A stretch of DNA of 13,627 bases from Persephonella sp. (GCA_027081375.1 JALWKR010000189.1:1-13627), one strand, 5' to 3'; positions 6,442 through 13,627 are shown, numbered from the stretch's first letter. Numbers and translations: made by a program. The notes: generated from the letters alone by a model not told the origin.

Positions 6442-6855
6442 ATGAGAATTGCATATCCATCTAAAGATGGAACTCATATATGGGGTCATCCTGGAAGAGC
6501 AGAATATATAGTTGTGGTAACTGTAGAAGGTAACAAAATATCTCAAAGAGAAGTAATCCCAAATGTTTTAAAGCATCACGAAAAAGGAGAAGGGCGACTT
6601 CCTAAGGAAATTACAGAAAATAGAAATTCTCCTGATGAAAAGGTTATTCTAGGTCTTTCTCCACTTCAAAAGGATAAATCTATTCCAAAACATAAGGATG
6701 AACTATGGGCATTCTTAAAAGGTGTTGATTTATTTGTAACAAGAAGTTGTGGAGAAGGTTTCAAAAGAAATCTTGAAAAAATAGGAGTTCCTCTTGTCTT
6801 AACTAAAGAAAAAGATATAAATAAGTTTGTAGAGGATTATTTAAATGGAGGTTAG
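6442..6855 (+). CDS. NifX/NafY-family (dinitrogenase iron-molybdenum cofactor type) protein
   Basis: A 137-residue single-domain protein of the NifX/NafY/NifB-C-terminal family, whose members bind FeMo-cofactor precursors or other iron-sulfur or metal clusters. The N-terminus MRIAYPSKDGTHIWGHPGRAEYIVVV carries the family pattern: a beta strand, then an H-x-GR loop just before a hydrophobic strand. The C-terminal half, DLFVTRSCGEGFKRNLEKIGVPLVL, matches the second conserved glycine-rich segment and includes the only cysteine. Many family members occur outside nitrogen fixation and have no known role; no nif genes are visible here. The SD is AGGAG (6431-6435). It sits first in a two-gene unit with an SQR-like flavoprotein, four bases apart, under a palindromic operator. 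A link to sulfur or redox chemistry is inferred from that pairing only. Confidence 0.8.
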   Translation: MRIAYPSKDGTHIWGHPGRAEYIVVVTVEGNKISQREVIPNVLKHHEKGEGRLPKEITENRNSPDEKVILGLSPLQKDKSIPKHKDELWAFLKGVDLFVTRSCGEGFKRNLEKIGVPLVLTKEKDINKFVEDYLNGG

Positions 6856-6859
6856 GAGA

Positions 6860-8032
6860 ATGAAGAAAGTTCTTGTTTTAGGTGGTGGAATAGGTGGAGT
6901 TGAGGCGGCGATAGCTCTAAGGAAAGAAGGCTTTGATGTTGAGCTGGTTTCAGATAGAGATTATGTATACATATACCCTATTTCTATATGGATACCTACT
7001 GGAGAAACTACTTTGTCTGATGTTTCTCTTCCATTAGGCGAAGTAGCTATGTCTCATAAATTTAAATTCATAAAAGATAAAGTTATCTCTATTTCAGCAT
7101 CAGAAGGAAAAGTTGTTCTTGAGAACTTTGGAGAGAAAACAGATTTTGATTATCTAGTTATAGCTATAGGGCAAACAAAACTAAAACATAAAGGGATAGA
7201 ACATACTTTATCTATATGTGGTTCTCCAGAAGAAACCTTAGAAATAAGAAAAAGACTTGAGCAGTTGATAGATAGAGGGTATGGAAAGTTAGCCTTTGGT
7301 TTTGGAGGAAATCCTAAAGCTCCTGAGGCTGTTAGAGGTGGTCCTGTCTTTGAAGTTATGTTCAATGTTCATAACTATTTAACGAAGCTTGGTTTAAGAG
7401 CAAATTTTGATATTACCTTTTTCGCTCCAATGCCAAAACCTGGTGCTAGGCTTGGAGAAACAGCTTTAAAAATGATGGATACAATGTTTAGAAAAATGAA
7501 TATAGAGAAAATAACAGGTAAAAAAATAAAAGAGTTTGTTGAAGATGGGGTTATCTTAGAAGATGGAACAAAGATAAAATCAGATCTTACTATATTTACA
7601 CCTGCAGGAGATGGTCATCCTGTAATAAAGGAATCTGATTTACCAAAAACAGAAGCAGGATTTTTAAAAATAGAAGACAGCTGTCAGGTAGAAGGTTTTG
7701 AAAATATATACGCAGTAGGAGATGTAGCATCTATAGAAGGTCCAGATTGGAGAGCAAAACAGGGACATTTAGCTGAAGTTATGGGAAGAGTTACTGCTAA
7801 TAACATAGCTGTTAAAGAAGGTCTTAAAGAAGGGAAAATTGAAAGCTACAAACCACATATTAATATTATGTGTTTAATGGATACAGGAGATGGTGGAGCT
7901 TTAGCTTACAGATCTGATAAACATGCACTTTTAATTCCTTTACCTGTAGTTGGCCACTGGATGAAAAAAGCCTGGGGAATATACTACAAACTTTCTAAAT
8001 TAGGCAAAATTCCGAGACTTCCTGGAATGTAA
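6860..8032 (+). CDS. Sulfide:quinone-oxidoreductase-family FAD flavoprotein
   Basis: A 390-residue flavoprotein of the two-dinucleotide-binding-domain superfamily, closest in layout to sulfide:quinone oxidoreductase and the flavoprotein of flavocytochrome c sulfide dehydrogenase. It shows VLVLGGGIGGVEAAIAL (4-20), DYLVIAIGQ (97-105), the FAD motif IYAVGDVASI (283-292), and a C-terminal aromatic-basic tail (WMKKAWGIYYKLSKLGKIP) like the quinone-side membrane-binding helices of SQR. C120 (SICGSPEE) and C338 (IMCLMDTG) sit where SQR cysteines occur. The middle redox cysteine, normally just before a GPxxE motif, appears replaced: AVRGGPVFE (157-165). It may therefore not perform standard sulfide oxidation. 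I chose ATG at 6860 over 6845: it places the Rossmann motif normally and has GGAGG eight bases upstream. A type II NADH dehydrogenase-like role is an alternative. Confidence 0.75.
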   Translation: MKKVLVLGGGIGGVEAAIALRKEGFDVELVSDRDYVYIYPISIWIPTGETTLSDVSLPLGEVAMSHKFKFIKDKVISISASEGKVVLENFGEKTDFDYLVIAIGQTKLKHKGIEHTLSICGSPEETLEIRKRLEQLIDRGYGKLAFGFGGNPKAPEAVRGGPVFEVMFNVHNYLTKLGLRANFDITFFAPMPKPGARLGETALKMMDTMFRKMNIEKITGKKIKEFVEDGVILEDGTKIKSDLTIFTPAGDGHPVIKESDLPKTEAGFLKIEDSCQVEGFENIYAVGDVASIEGPDWRAKQGHLAEVMGRVTANNIAVKEGLKEGKIESYKPHINIMCLMDTGDGGALAYRSDKHALLIPLPVVGHWMKKAWGIYYKLSKLGKIPRLPGM

Positions 8033-8052
8033 AAAAGTTTTGATACATAGAT

Positions 8053-8078
8053 AAGTCCCTTTTAAAAGGGGCTTTTTC
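8053..8078 (+). terminator. Rho-independent terminator after the SQR-like gene
   Basis: AAGTCCCTTTT (8053-8063) pairs with AAAAGGGGCTT (8064-8074), with one G-T wobble; the AT core probably opens as a short loop. A run of T (8073-8077) follows. It begins about 20 bases after the stop and closes the two-gene unit. Confidence 0.85.
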
Positions 8079-8158
8079 TATCTTTTAAGTCAAAGGATTA
8101 ATTTTCATTTGTCTTTCTGTTTTTTCTCACAAAAATTTCCCTTTTTTTAGTTAATACT

Positions 8159-8164
8159 TATAAT
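8159..8164 (+). promoter_or_regulatory. Candidate -10 element for the pgeF-accD run
   Basis: A perfect TATAAT lies 40 bases before the pgeF start. The best -35 position, 17 bases upstream (8136-8141, TTTCCC), matches TTGACA poorly. The rest of the 171-base gap holds the terminator and T-rich sequence with no other structure that I can see. Confidence 0.4.
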
Positions 8165-8203
8165 ATTCCTTTTCAAAGCCATACATTCAATAAGGTAAAC
8201 AGT

Positions 8204-8851
8204 ATGAAGCATATATCTATAGGAAAATTGCATATAGTCTATACAGAAAAATCTGATGGAAATATGAGAGATACTGAAAACAGGAAAAAAGTATTACATG
8301 CATTTGGATTTGAAAGCGTATACCTTCCAAAACAAAAACACACAAACAATATACTGCCAGTAGAAGAGCATAATAAAAAAGATGCAGACGGTCTTTATAC
8401 AGATAAAAAGAACACACCAATAGGAGTGCTTACTGCTGACTGTATGCCTGTTATTTTAACTGATAGTAAAACAATTGTTGTTATCCACGCAGGATGGAAA
8501 GGCCTTTTTGAAGGAATTTTAGAAAAAGGAGTTGATTTATTTAAAAATAAAAATAATGTTTTTTGTTTTATAGGACCTTCAGCAAAGGATTGTTGCTATT
8601 ATGTGAAGGAAGATTTCTTAGAAAATACAAAAAAATATGGAATTAAGCTAAACAAAAGATATCTTAAAAGAGATAAGGAAGGTTTTAGATTTTCTTTGCA
8701 AGAAGTTGCCAAAGATAAGCTAAAAAATAAAGGAGTAAATCATATTGTTGACTTTTCAAAATGTACTATATGTAGCGAAGATTTTTTCTCATACAGAAAT
8801 GGTGATTTTAATGAAAGAATTTTAACTTTTGCTTGGTTAACGGAGGTTTAG
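8204..8851 (+). CDS. pgeF: PgeF/YfiH-family laccase-domain protein (peptidoglycan editing factor)
   Basis: A 215-residue member of the YfiH/LACC1 family. Bacterial members have been described as peptidoglycan editing factor, a cytoplasmic enzyme preventing wrong precursors (serine in place of L-alanine) from entering the wall, and as purine nucleoside-active enzymes; older annotations say polyphenol oxidase. Signature elements are QKHTNNI with H46, ADGLYTD (61-67), VLTADCMPVIL with C80, and VIHAGWKG with H95, which form the family's His-Cys-His zinc site. The tail CTICSEDFFSYR...LTFAWL is also typical. Length is slightly short but complete. The SD is weak (AAGG near 8192). The stop directly abuts the accD start, and its last codons contain the accD SD. 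Confidence 0.87.
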   Translation: MKHISIGKLHIVYTEKSDGNMRDTENRKKVLHAFGFESVYLPKQKHTNNILPVEEHNKKDADGLYTDKKNTPIGVLTADCMPVILTDSKTIVVIHAGWKGLFEGILEKGVDLFKNKNNVFCFIGPSAKDCCYYVKEDFLENTKKYGIKLNKRYLKRDKEGFRFSLQEVAKDKLKNKGVNHIVDFSKCTICSEDFFSYRNGDFNERILTFAWLTEV

Positions 8852-9688
8852 ATGGGATTAAAAGATCTTTTAGGTAAATTTAAAGGCCAAAAGAAACTAA
8901 CTATTGAAAAAGGTGAATGGATTAAATGTGAAAAATGTAAAACTCTTTTATATAGTGAAGATCTTAAGAAAAATTTAAAGATATGTCCCCACTGTGGGTA
9001 TAACTTTCGTATGACTGCTCAGGAGAGAGTAGAGTCTATATTAGATGAAATATATTCCTATGATCTCTTTCCTAAAATATCTCCTGTAGACATTTTGAAT
9101 TTCAAGGATACAAAAAAGTATAAAGATAGAATAAAACAGGCTCAAGAAAAAACAGGTCTTAAAGATGCGATTATAATAGCTAACGGAAAAATATATGATA
9201 GGGAAGTGGTTCTTGCAGTAATGGATTTCAGATTTATGGGTGGAAGTATGGGAAGTGTTGTTGGTGCAAAATTTGTGAGAGGTGCTGAATTTGCAATAGA
9301 AAAAAATATTCCTTTTATTGCCTTTACTGCTTCAGGTGGAGCTCGTATGCAGGAAAGTATTATATCCCTTATGCAGATGGCAAAAACATCTATTGCAGTT
9401 GATAGAATGAATAAAGCAGGAATTTTATATATATCAGTTCTTACAGATCCTACAATGGGAGGTGTTTCAGCTAGTTTTGCATTTTTAGGAGATATTATTA
9501 TTGCTGAACCTGAATCTTTAATAGGTTTTGCAGGTCCTAGAGTGATAGAACAAACTATAAAACAGCAGCTTCCAGAAGGGTTTCAAAGAGCTGAATTTTT
9601 ACTTGAAAAAGGGCAAATTGATATGGTTGTTGATAGGAAACACCTGAAACCAACTCTTTATACTTTAATAAAACAAACTCAGGGTTAA
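8852..9688 (+). CDS. accD: Acetyl-CoA carboxylase carboxyltransferase, beta subunit
   Basis: The beta half of the carboxyltransferase, which with AccA moves the carboxyl group from biotin-BCCP to acetyl-CoA, forming malonyl-CoA for fatty acid synthesis. The N-terminal zinc ribbon is complete: C26-x2-C29 (KCEKCK) and C45-x2-C48 (CPHCGYNF). The crotonase-fold core includes FMGGSMGSVVGAKF (128-141), TASGGARMQE (159-168) and DPTMGGVSASFA (199-210). The 278-residue length is normal. GGAGG (8842-8846) is five bases before the ATG. accA, accB and accC are not in the window. The tight junctions with pgeF and mobB suggest co-transcription rather than shared pathway. Confidence 0.95.
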   Translation: MGLKDLLGKFKGQKKLTIEKGEWIKCEKCKTLLYSEDLKKNLKICPHCGYNFRMTAQERVESILDEIYSYDLFPKISPVDILNFKDTKKYKDRIKQAQEKTGLKDAIIIANGKIYDREVVLAVMDFRFMGGSMGSVVGAKFVRGAEFAIEKNIPFIAFTASGGARMQESIISLMQMAKTSIAVDRMNKAGILYISVLTDPTMGGVSASFAFLGDIIIAEPESLIGFAGPRVIEQTIKQQLPEGFQRAEFLLEKGQIDMVVDRKHLKPTLYTLIKQTQG

Positions 9689-9691
9689 CGT

Positions 9692-10192
9692 ATGGATATA
9701 CCTGTTATTTTTATAGTAGGTGCTCATAACAGTGGTAAAACAACATTTATAGAAAAGGTTATAAAAATATTATCTGAAAAGGGTTACGAAATTGTAGCTG
9801 TTAAACACGATCCTAAGGGGAAAGCCAAAACTGATACAGAAGGTAAGGATAGCTGGAAAATGTATAATGCAGGGGCAAGTCAGGTTATTCTTGCCTCTCC
9901 AAATAAAATAACATCTTATATTAGAGCAGAATTTGATTATACTCCAGAGTTTATACTAAGTAATCTAATAGTTGGAAAACCTGATCTTATTATTTTTGAA
10001 GGTTTTAAATGGTTTAAAGGTTGTGATAAATATGAAGTTATAAGAAAAGATGAGAATAGAGAGTTATTAACTAATCCTGATGACCTAAAGGGAGTAATAA
10101 CTGATTACTATAAGTTTCATACAACATTTGATATAAATAATCCTCAAGAGTTTGTAAAATATATAGAAGACACTTATCTTAGGAAGGAATAG
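9692..10192 (+). CDS. mobB: Molybdopterin-guanine dinucleotide biosynthesis protein MobB
   Basis: A 166-residue P-loop GTP-binding protein that assists MobA in attaching GMP to molybdenum cofactor, giving the MGD form used by DMSO-reductase-family enzymes such as nitrate reductase and polysulfide reductase. The Walker A motif GAHNSGKTT lies at 10-18. VAVKHDPKGKAKTDTEGKDSWKMYNAGA (36-63) is the characteristic MobB segment with the KHD...DTEGKDS(W) pattern, and DLIIFEGFKWF is the Walker B-like strand. No mobA or other Mo-cofactor gene is adjacent. The start lies three bases after the accD stop with no clear SD, so expression probably depends on translational coupling. The family call is secure. 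Confidence 0.9.
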   Translation: MDIPVIFIVGAHNSGKTTFIEKVIKILSEKGYEIVAVKHDPKGKAKTDTEGKDSWKMYNAGASQVILASPNKITSYIRAEFDYTPEFILSNLIVGKPDLIIFEGFKWFKGCDKYEVIRKDENRELLTNPDDLKGVITDYYKFHTTFDINNPQEFVKYIEDTYLRKE

Positions 10193-10204
10193 GAGGATAA
10201 ATAT

Positions 10205-10474
10205 ATGAGGCTTTATGTTGTTGTAGCAGGGAGAGTACAGGGAGTTGGATTTAGATATTTCACAAGAGATTTAGCTAAAAAACTAGGATTAAAAGGATAC
10301 GTTAGAAACTTACCTGATGGGACTGTTGAGATAGTAGCAGAAGGAGATGAAGAAACTTTAAGAAAATTTTTGGAGGAAGTAGAGAAAGGACCTCCTTTAG
10401 CAGAGGTAACACATATAAGATACCAGTTTGAAGACAAAGAAGGAGGATATGAAGATTTTGAGATTGAGTATTAA
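10205..10474 (+). CDS. acyP: Acylphosphatase
   Basis: A complete 89-residue acylphosphatase, which hydrolyses carboxyl-phosphate bonds such as those of acetyl phosphate, carbamoyl phosphate or 1,3-bisphosphoglycerate. The phosphate cradle GRVQGVGFRYFT (9-20) contains catalytic R17, and YVRNLPDGTVEIVAEG (32-47) contains catalytic N35, matching R23 and N41 of the vertebrate enzyme. GGAGG (10192-10196) lies eight bases before the ATG. The single domain is not fused to HypF. Its last 26 bases overlap the start of the LysM protein and carry that gene's ribosome binding site. The physiological substrate cannot be inferred from context. Confidence 0.94.
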   Translation: MRLYVVVAGRVQGVGFRYFTRDLAKKLGLKGYVRNLPDGTVEIVAEGDEETLRKFLEEVEKGPPLAEVTHIRYQFEDKEGGYEDFEIEY

Positions 10475-11879
10475 ACTCTCCTTACTTTTAATACTTGTTT
10501 TAGTTGTTAATGTTTTTGCATTAACATACACAGTAAAGACAGGGGATAGTCTTGATAAAATAGCAAGGAAATATGGTGTATCTGTTAAAGATTTAATAAG
10601 AGAAAATAACTTAAAAAAACCTTACATAATCCGTCCTGGTCAAAAGCTAAAAATACCAGAGAAGAAAAGATACTCAGGTTTTATTAAGTATAAAGTTAAA
10701 AGAGGAGATACCCTTTCAGAAATAGCCCAGAAGTTTGGTGTCTCTGTAAAGGAAATAGCTAGATTAAATAATCTAAAAAAGCCTTACAGGTTAAAAGCAG
10801 GTCAAATATTAAAGATTCCAAAAAAATATTCAAAATCTAAAAAGAAATCAAAAGTTGAAGCTTACAGAATATATAAGGTTAGAAAAGGAGATTCTTTAAT
10901 AAAAATTGCAAAAAAATTTGGAGTTTCCACAAAAGAAATAATAAAAGCCAATAACTTAAAAAAACCTTACAGACTGAAAGCAGGACAAAAATTAAAAATT
11001 CCTATAAAATATGCTTCAAATAGCAAAAGATACAAAACAAGAAAAACAAAGAGTAAAAGAGATTATTCTTATTCCTACTGTAGCAGGAAATACAGGGTAA
11101 AACCAGGAGATACCCTTTCTGAGATAGCTCAGAAATTTGGTGTTTCTGTAAAAACATTAAAGAAAATAAACGGTTTAAAGTCCTCTACATTGAGAGTAGG
11201 ACAGATTTTATGTGTTAAAAAAGTTACTAAAAGAGTCTATAGAGGAAGTTCTGGAAGAATAGTAAAAACAAGATATATAAAATACAAGGTAAAACCAGGA
11301 GACAGTTTAATAAAAATTGCAAAGAAGTTTCGTGTATATACAAAAGATATAATAAAAGCTAACAAGCTTAAAAAACCATATCACCTAAGAGTAGGACAGG
11401 TACTAAAAATTCCTAAAAAAGTAGTAACCTATGTAAGAAAACCTAAAAGAGAAGAAACTTATATAGAAAGTAGAGAAGAAACGTATTCGGTAAGTAGGCA
11501 TAAATTTGGCTTTATATGGCCTGTTGATGGTGAAGTTATAAATCCTTTTGTAAATAATGCAACAATGAGGCATCTTGGAATAGATATACAAGCAGACTGT
11601 GGAGCACCAGTAAGAGCTGCAGAAAGGGGTAGAGTTATATATGCAGGTCAAAGTATCAAACCTTACGGAAAATTAATTGTTATTAGACATAGAAACGGAT
11701 TTAGCTCTGTTTACGGTCATATTGGAAATATATTAGTTAGGGAAGGTCAGAGAGTTAGAAAAGGTCAGACTATAGGTACTGTAGGTGAACTTAATGAAGG
11801 AATTTGTGGTATATACTTCGAAATTAGGAAAAACACAAAACCATTAGACCCACTAGTGTTTTTATCAAAAAATAAATGA
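10449..11879 (+). CDS. LysM-repeat M23-fold protein, NlpD/EnvC-like, degenerate active site
   Basis: An exported wall-binding protein of 476 residues. A signal sequence (1-24, KILRLSIKLSLLLILVLVVNVFA) leads to five LysM domains at about 27-70, 81-124, 142-185, 215-256 and 279-322, each with the Y-x-V-x-x-GD(S/T)L...GQ.L.IP pattern, joined by basic linkers. An M23/LytM domain follows at 354-472. HLGID retains the HxxxD ligands (H375, D379), and VYGHIG retains H424. The terminal HxH of active enzymes (normally LHFEIR) reads GIYFEIR, so both histidines are lost (G454, Y456). That resembles NlpD and EnvC, which activate amidases during cell separation rather than cut peptidoglycan. Start choice is uncertain: ATG at 10449 is only two bases after AAGGAGG (10440-10446), while TTG at 10458 is eleven; both retain a signal peptide. 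It overlaps acyP. Confidence 0.85.
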   Translation: MKILRLSIKLSLLLILVLVVNVFALTYTVKTGDSLDKIARKYGVSVKDLIRENNLKKPYIIRPGQKLKIPEKKRYSGFIKYKVKRGDTLSEIAQKFGVSVKEIARLNNLKKPYRLKAGQILKIPKKYSKSKKKSKVEAYRIYKVRKGDSLIKIAKKFGVSTKEIIKANNLKKPYRLKAGQKLKIPIKYASNSKRYKTRKTKSKRDYSYSYCSRKYRVKPGDTLSEIAQKFGVSVKTLKKINGLKSSTLRVGQILCVKKVTKRVYRGSSGRIVKTRYIKYKVKPGDSLIKIAKKFRVYTKDIIKANKLKKPYHLRVGQVLKIPKKVVTYVRKPKREETYIESREETYSVSRHKFGFIWPVDGEVINPFVNNATMRHLGIDIQADCGAPVRAAERGRVIYAGQSIKPYGKLIVIRHRNGFSSVYGHIGNILVREGQRVRKGQTIGTVGELNEGICGIYFEIRKNTKPLDPLVFLSKNK

Positions 11880-11917
11880 TTTAAAATAAACCTTTAAAAA
11901 TCTATTTAGGAGATAAG

Positions 11918-13153
11918 ATGGAAGGAAGAAAGTATCAGGAATTTCCAAGGATTAAAAGACTTCCTCAGTATGTTTTTGCTATAGTAAACGACCTTAAAGC
12001 AAGACTTAGAAGAGAAGGGGAAGATATTATAGATTTTGGTATGGGAAATCCAGACCTTAGGCCTGATCAAAAGATTATTGACAAACTGTGTGAGTCAGCA
12101 AGAAAAAAGACTACTCATAGATATTCAATGTCCCAAGGAATACCAAGGCTTAGAAAAGCTATAACAGAGTTTTATAAAGAAAGATACGGTGTAGAACTTG
12201 ACCCTGAAGAAGAGGCAATTTTAACCATTGGTTCTAAAGAAGGTCTTTCCCACCTTATGCTAGCAATGCTTTCTCCTGGAGATATAGCCCTTGTTCCAAG
12301 TCCTAGATATCCTATCCATTACTATGCACCAGTTATTGCAGGGGCTAGTGTTTTAACTGTTCCTCTTCCTTTGGAAGGTTCTGACAGTGAAAAACAGGAG
12401 CAGTTTTTAAAAAATATTTACGAGTCTTATGAAGATAGCTATCCTGAACCAAAAGTTTTAATCCTTAACTTCCCAAACAATCCAACTACTATGACAGTTG
12501 ATATTGAGTTTTTTAAAGAGATAGTTTCTTTTGCAAAGAAAAAGAATATGTGGATAATACACGATTTTGCATATGCAGACCTTTGCTACGATGGATATAA
12601 AGCTCCAAGTATTCTTCAGGTAGAAGGGGCAAAAGATATAGCTGTTGAGACGTACTCTTTAACAAAAGGTTTCTCAATGGCAGGATGGAGAGTTGGTTTT
12701 GTTTTAGGAAATCCAACTCTTGTTTACAACTTAAAGAGATTAAAAAGTTATCTAGATTATGGGATGTTTACACCAATTCAGGTAGCAAGTATTATTGCCT
12801 TAGAAGGAGATTACTCTGTTGTTGAAAAAGCAAGGGATACTTACAGTGAAAGGCTTGATGTTTTAGTTGAAGGTCTAAATAAAGCTGGTTGGAAAGTTGA
12901 AAAACCAAAAGCTACTATGTTTCTATGGGCTAAGATACCAGAAGAGTTTCAACATTTAGGTTCTGTTGAGTTTAGTAAACTTCTTCTTACTGAAGCAAAA
13001 GTGGCAGTTGCTCCAGGAGTAGGTTTTGGAGAGCATGGAGAAGGATATGTAAGATTTGCTGTAGTTGAAAATAAAAAGAGAATTAGACAGGCTGTTAGAA
13101 ATATAAAGAAATTTTTCAAGAAATATAAAAAGGAAGTGTCTACAGCTAAATGA
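11918..13153 (+). CDS. Class I/II PLP aminotransferase, AlaC-like
   Basis: A 411-residue fold-type I aminotransferase. It shows FGMGNPDLRP (40-49), the FPNNPT loop with N187, IIHDFAYADL with D216 and Y219, the PLP lysine K250 in SLTKGFSMAGWRVGF, and VRFAVV near the C-terminus with the carboxylate-binding arginine. The GMGNPD and SKxYxMAGWRVGF-type motifs group it with the AlaC/YfdZ glutamate-pyruvate aminotransferases and related LL-diaminopimelate or aspartate transaminases, so substrate choice is uncertain. Alanine synthesis from pyruvate is the best guess. AGGAG lies a few bases before the ATG. The lysine-rich tail (KKFFKKYKKE) is unremarkable in this organism. The stop overlaps the lptB start by four bases (ATGA). 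Confidence 0.87.
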   Translation: MEGRKYQEFPRIKRLPQYVFAIVNDLKARLRREGEDIIDFGMGNPDLRPDQKIIDKLCESARKKTTHRYSMSQGIPRLRKAITEFYKERYGVELDPEEEAILTIGSKEGLSHLMLAMLSPGDIALVPSPRYPIHYYAPVIAGASVLTVPLPLEGSDSEKQEQFLKNIYESYEDSYPEPKVLILNFPNNPTTMTVDIEFFKEIVSFAKKKNMWIIHDFAYADLCYDGYKAPSILQVEGAKDIAVETYSLTKGFSMAGWRVGFVLGNPTLVYNLKRLKSYLDYGMFTPIQVASIIALEGDYSVVEKARDTYSERLDVLVEGLNKAGWKVEKPKATMFLWAKIPEEFQHLGSVEFSKLLLTEAKVAVAPGVGFGEHGEGYVRFAVVENKKRIRQAVRNIKKFFKKYKKEVSTAK

Positions 13154-13627
13154 ACCAAAAGCTTTCAACATTAGAAGTTAAGCATATTAAGAAAGCGTAT
13201 AAAGAAAAGGTTGTTCTCCATGACATATCTCTTTTTGTTAAAGAAGGAGAGATTGTTGGATTACTTGGTCCAAATGGTGCTGGAAAAACAACAACATTTA
13301 GATGTTTATTAGGCTTTATAAAACCTGATGATGGAAAAATAAAATTAAATGGTGAGGATATTACAGACCTTCCTGTTTATGAAAGGGCAAGAAAAGGAAT
13401 TTCTTTTCTCCCTCAGGAGTCTTCTATTTTTAGAGAGCTTACAGTCTGGGAAAATATAGTAATGTTTCTTGAGTTTCAGCTGTCTGATCCTATTGAAATA
13501 CAGGAAAAGGCAAAGCAACTGTTAGAAGATTTTGGAATATATCATTTGAAAGATCAAAAAGCCTTTACTCTATCTGGTGGGGAAAGAAGAAGACTAGAGA
13601 TAGCTAGATCTCTTATTATAAACCCTT
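13150..13627 (+). CDS. lptB: LPS export ABC transporter ATPase LptB (3' end outside window)
   Basis: The first 159 codons of an ABC ATPase whose partner proteins LptF/LptG extract lipopolysaccharide from the inner membrane. The Walker A motif is GPNGAGKTTTF. The Q-loop region reads FLPQESSIFRELTVWENI, the LptB-specific form of this segment, and the signature motif is LSGGERRRLEIARSL. VYERARKGI before the Q-loop is also characteristic. The open frame continues off the right edge just before the expected Walker B. The ATG overlaps the aminotransferase stop as ATGA, implying coupled translation. LptB implies an outer membrane. A branched-chain amino acid transporter ATPase (LivF/LivG) is the nearest alternative but fits less well. 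Confidence 0.9.
   Translation, partial: MNQKLSTLEVKHIKKAYKEKVVLHDISLFVKEGEIVGLLGPNGAGKTTTFRCLLGFIKPDDGKIKLNGEDITDLPVYERARKGISFLPQESSIFRELTVWENIVMFLEFQLSDPIEIQEKAKQLLEDFGIYHLKDQKAFTLSGGERRRLEIARSLIINP

Noticed and set aside
6442..6855. Nitrogen fixation role for the NifX-family gene
   Set aside because: No nifHDKENB genes are present in the window, and the family is widespread in organisms that do not fix nitrogen.
8147..8160. Possible third copy of the TTAGT...ACTAA operator before pgeF
   Set aside because: The resemblance (TTAGTTAATACTTA) lacks the flanking GG/CC and full symmetry; probably chance in AT-rich sequence.
10213..10437. Leftward open frame opposite acylphosphatase
   Set aside because: It is a shadow of a well-conserved gene on the other strand and has no recognisable product.

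Overview
The window is AT-rich (roughly one third G+C by eye), densely packed, and transcribed almost entirely rightward. Most genes abut or overlap by a few bases. The protein set (sulfide:quinone-oxidoreductase-family flavoprotein, NifX-like protein, LptB, MobB, UDP-GlcNAc-binding YvcK, MtnA) and the Lys/Glu/Ile-rich composition suggest a thermophilic, chemolithotrophic, Gram-negative bacterium. An Aquificota member of the Hydrogenothermaceae (Sulfurihydrogenibium or Persephonella type) fits best. This assignment is inferred from sequence character and was not searched.

Layout. Positions 1-65 hold the first codons of an unidentified leftward gene whose ribosome binding site lies in a 10-bp inverted repeat. 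Positions 213-1732 hold a cysteine synthase and a Met8-type siroheme synthase (sulfur assimilation, one-base overlap). Positions 1733-2207 hold a small unidentified protein of 73 residues flanked by two dyad-symmetric candidate operators. Positions 2208-6363 form a compact run: mtnA (methylthioribose-1-phosphate isomerase), yvcK, nadB (L-aspartate oxidase) and infC (translation factor IF3). infC begins with the rare codon ATT, only two bases after the nadB stop. A hairpin terminator ends this run. Its loop is a perfect TTGACA, which can serve as the -35 element of the next promoter, and a 24-bp perfect palindrome follows. Positions 6442-8032 hold a NifX/NafY-family protein and an SQR-family flavoprotein, closed by a second terminator. 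Positions 8204-13627 hold pgeF, accD, mobB, acylphosphatase, an NlpD/EnvC-like LysM/M23 protein with a degenerate active site, an AlaC-type aminotransferase and the first part of lptB.

The window mixes core metabolism (cysteine, siroheme, methionine salvage, NAD, malonyl-CoA, molybdenum cofactor, alanine-type transamination) with envelope functions (PgeF, YvcK, the LysM protein, LptB). Apart from the NifX/SQR pair, few neighbours share one pathway, so co-transcription looks like compact packing rather than one pathway operon. I saw no tRNA, rRNA, CRISPR array, insertion sequence or prophage gene. The most interesting signals are the compact terminator-promoter-operator at 6372-6431, the SQR-like protein lacking one expected cysteine, the LysM/M23 protein lacking catalytic histidines, the ATT-started infC, and the SD-sequestering hairpin at the left edge.
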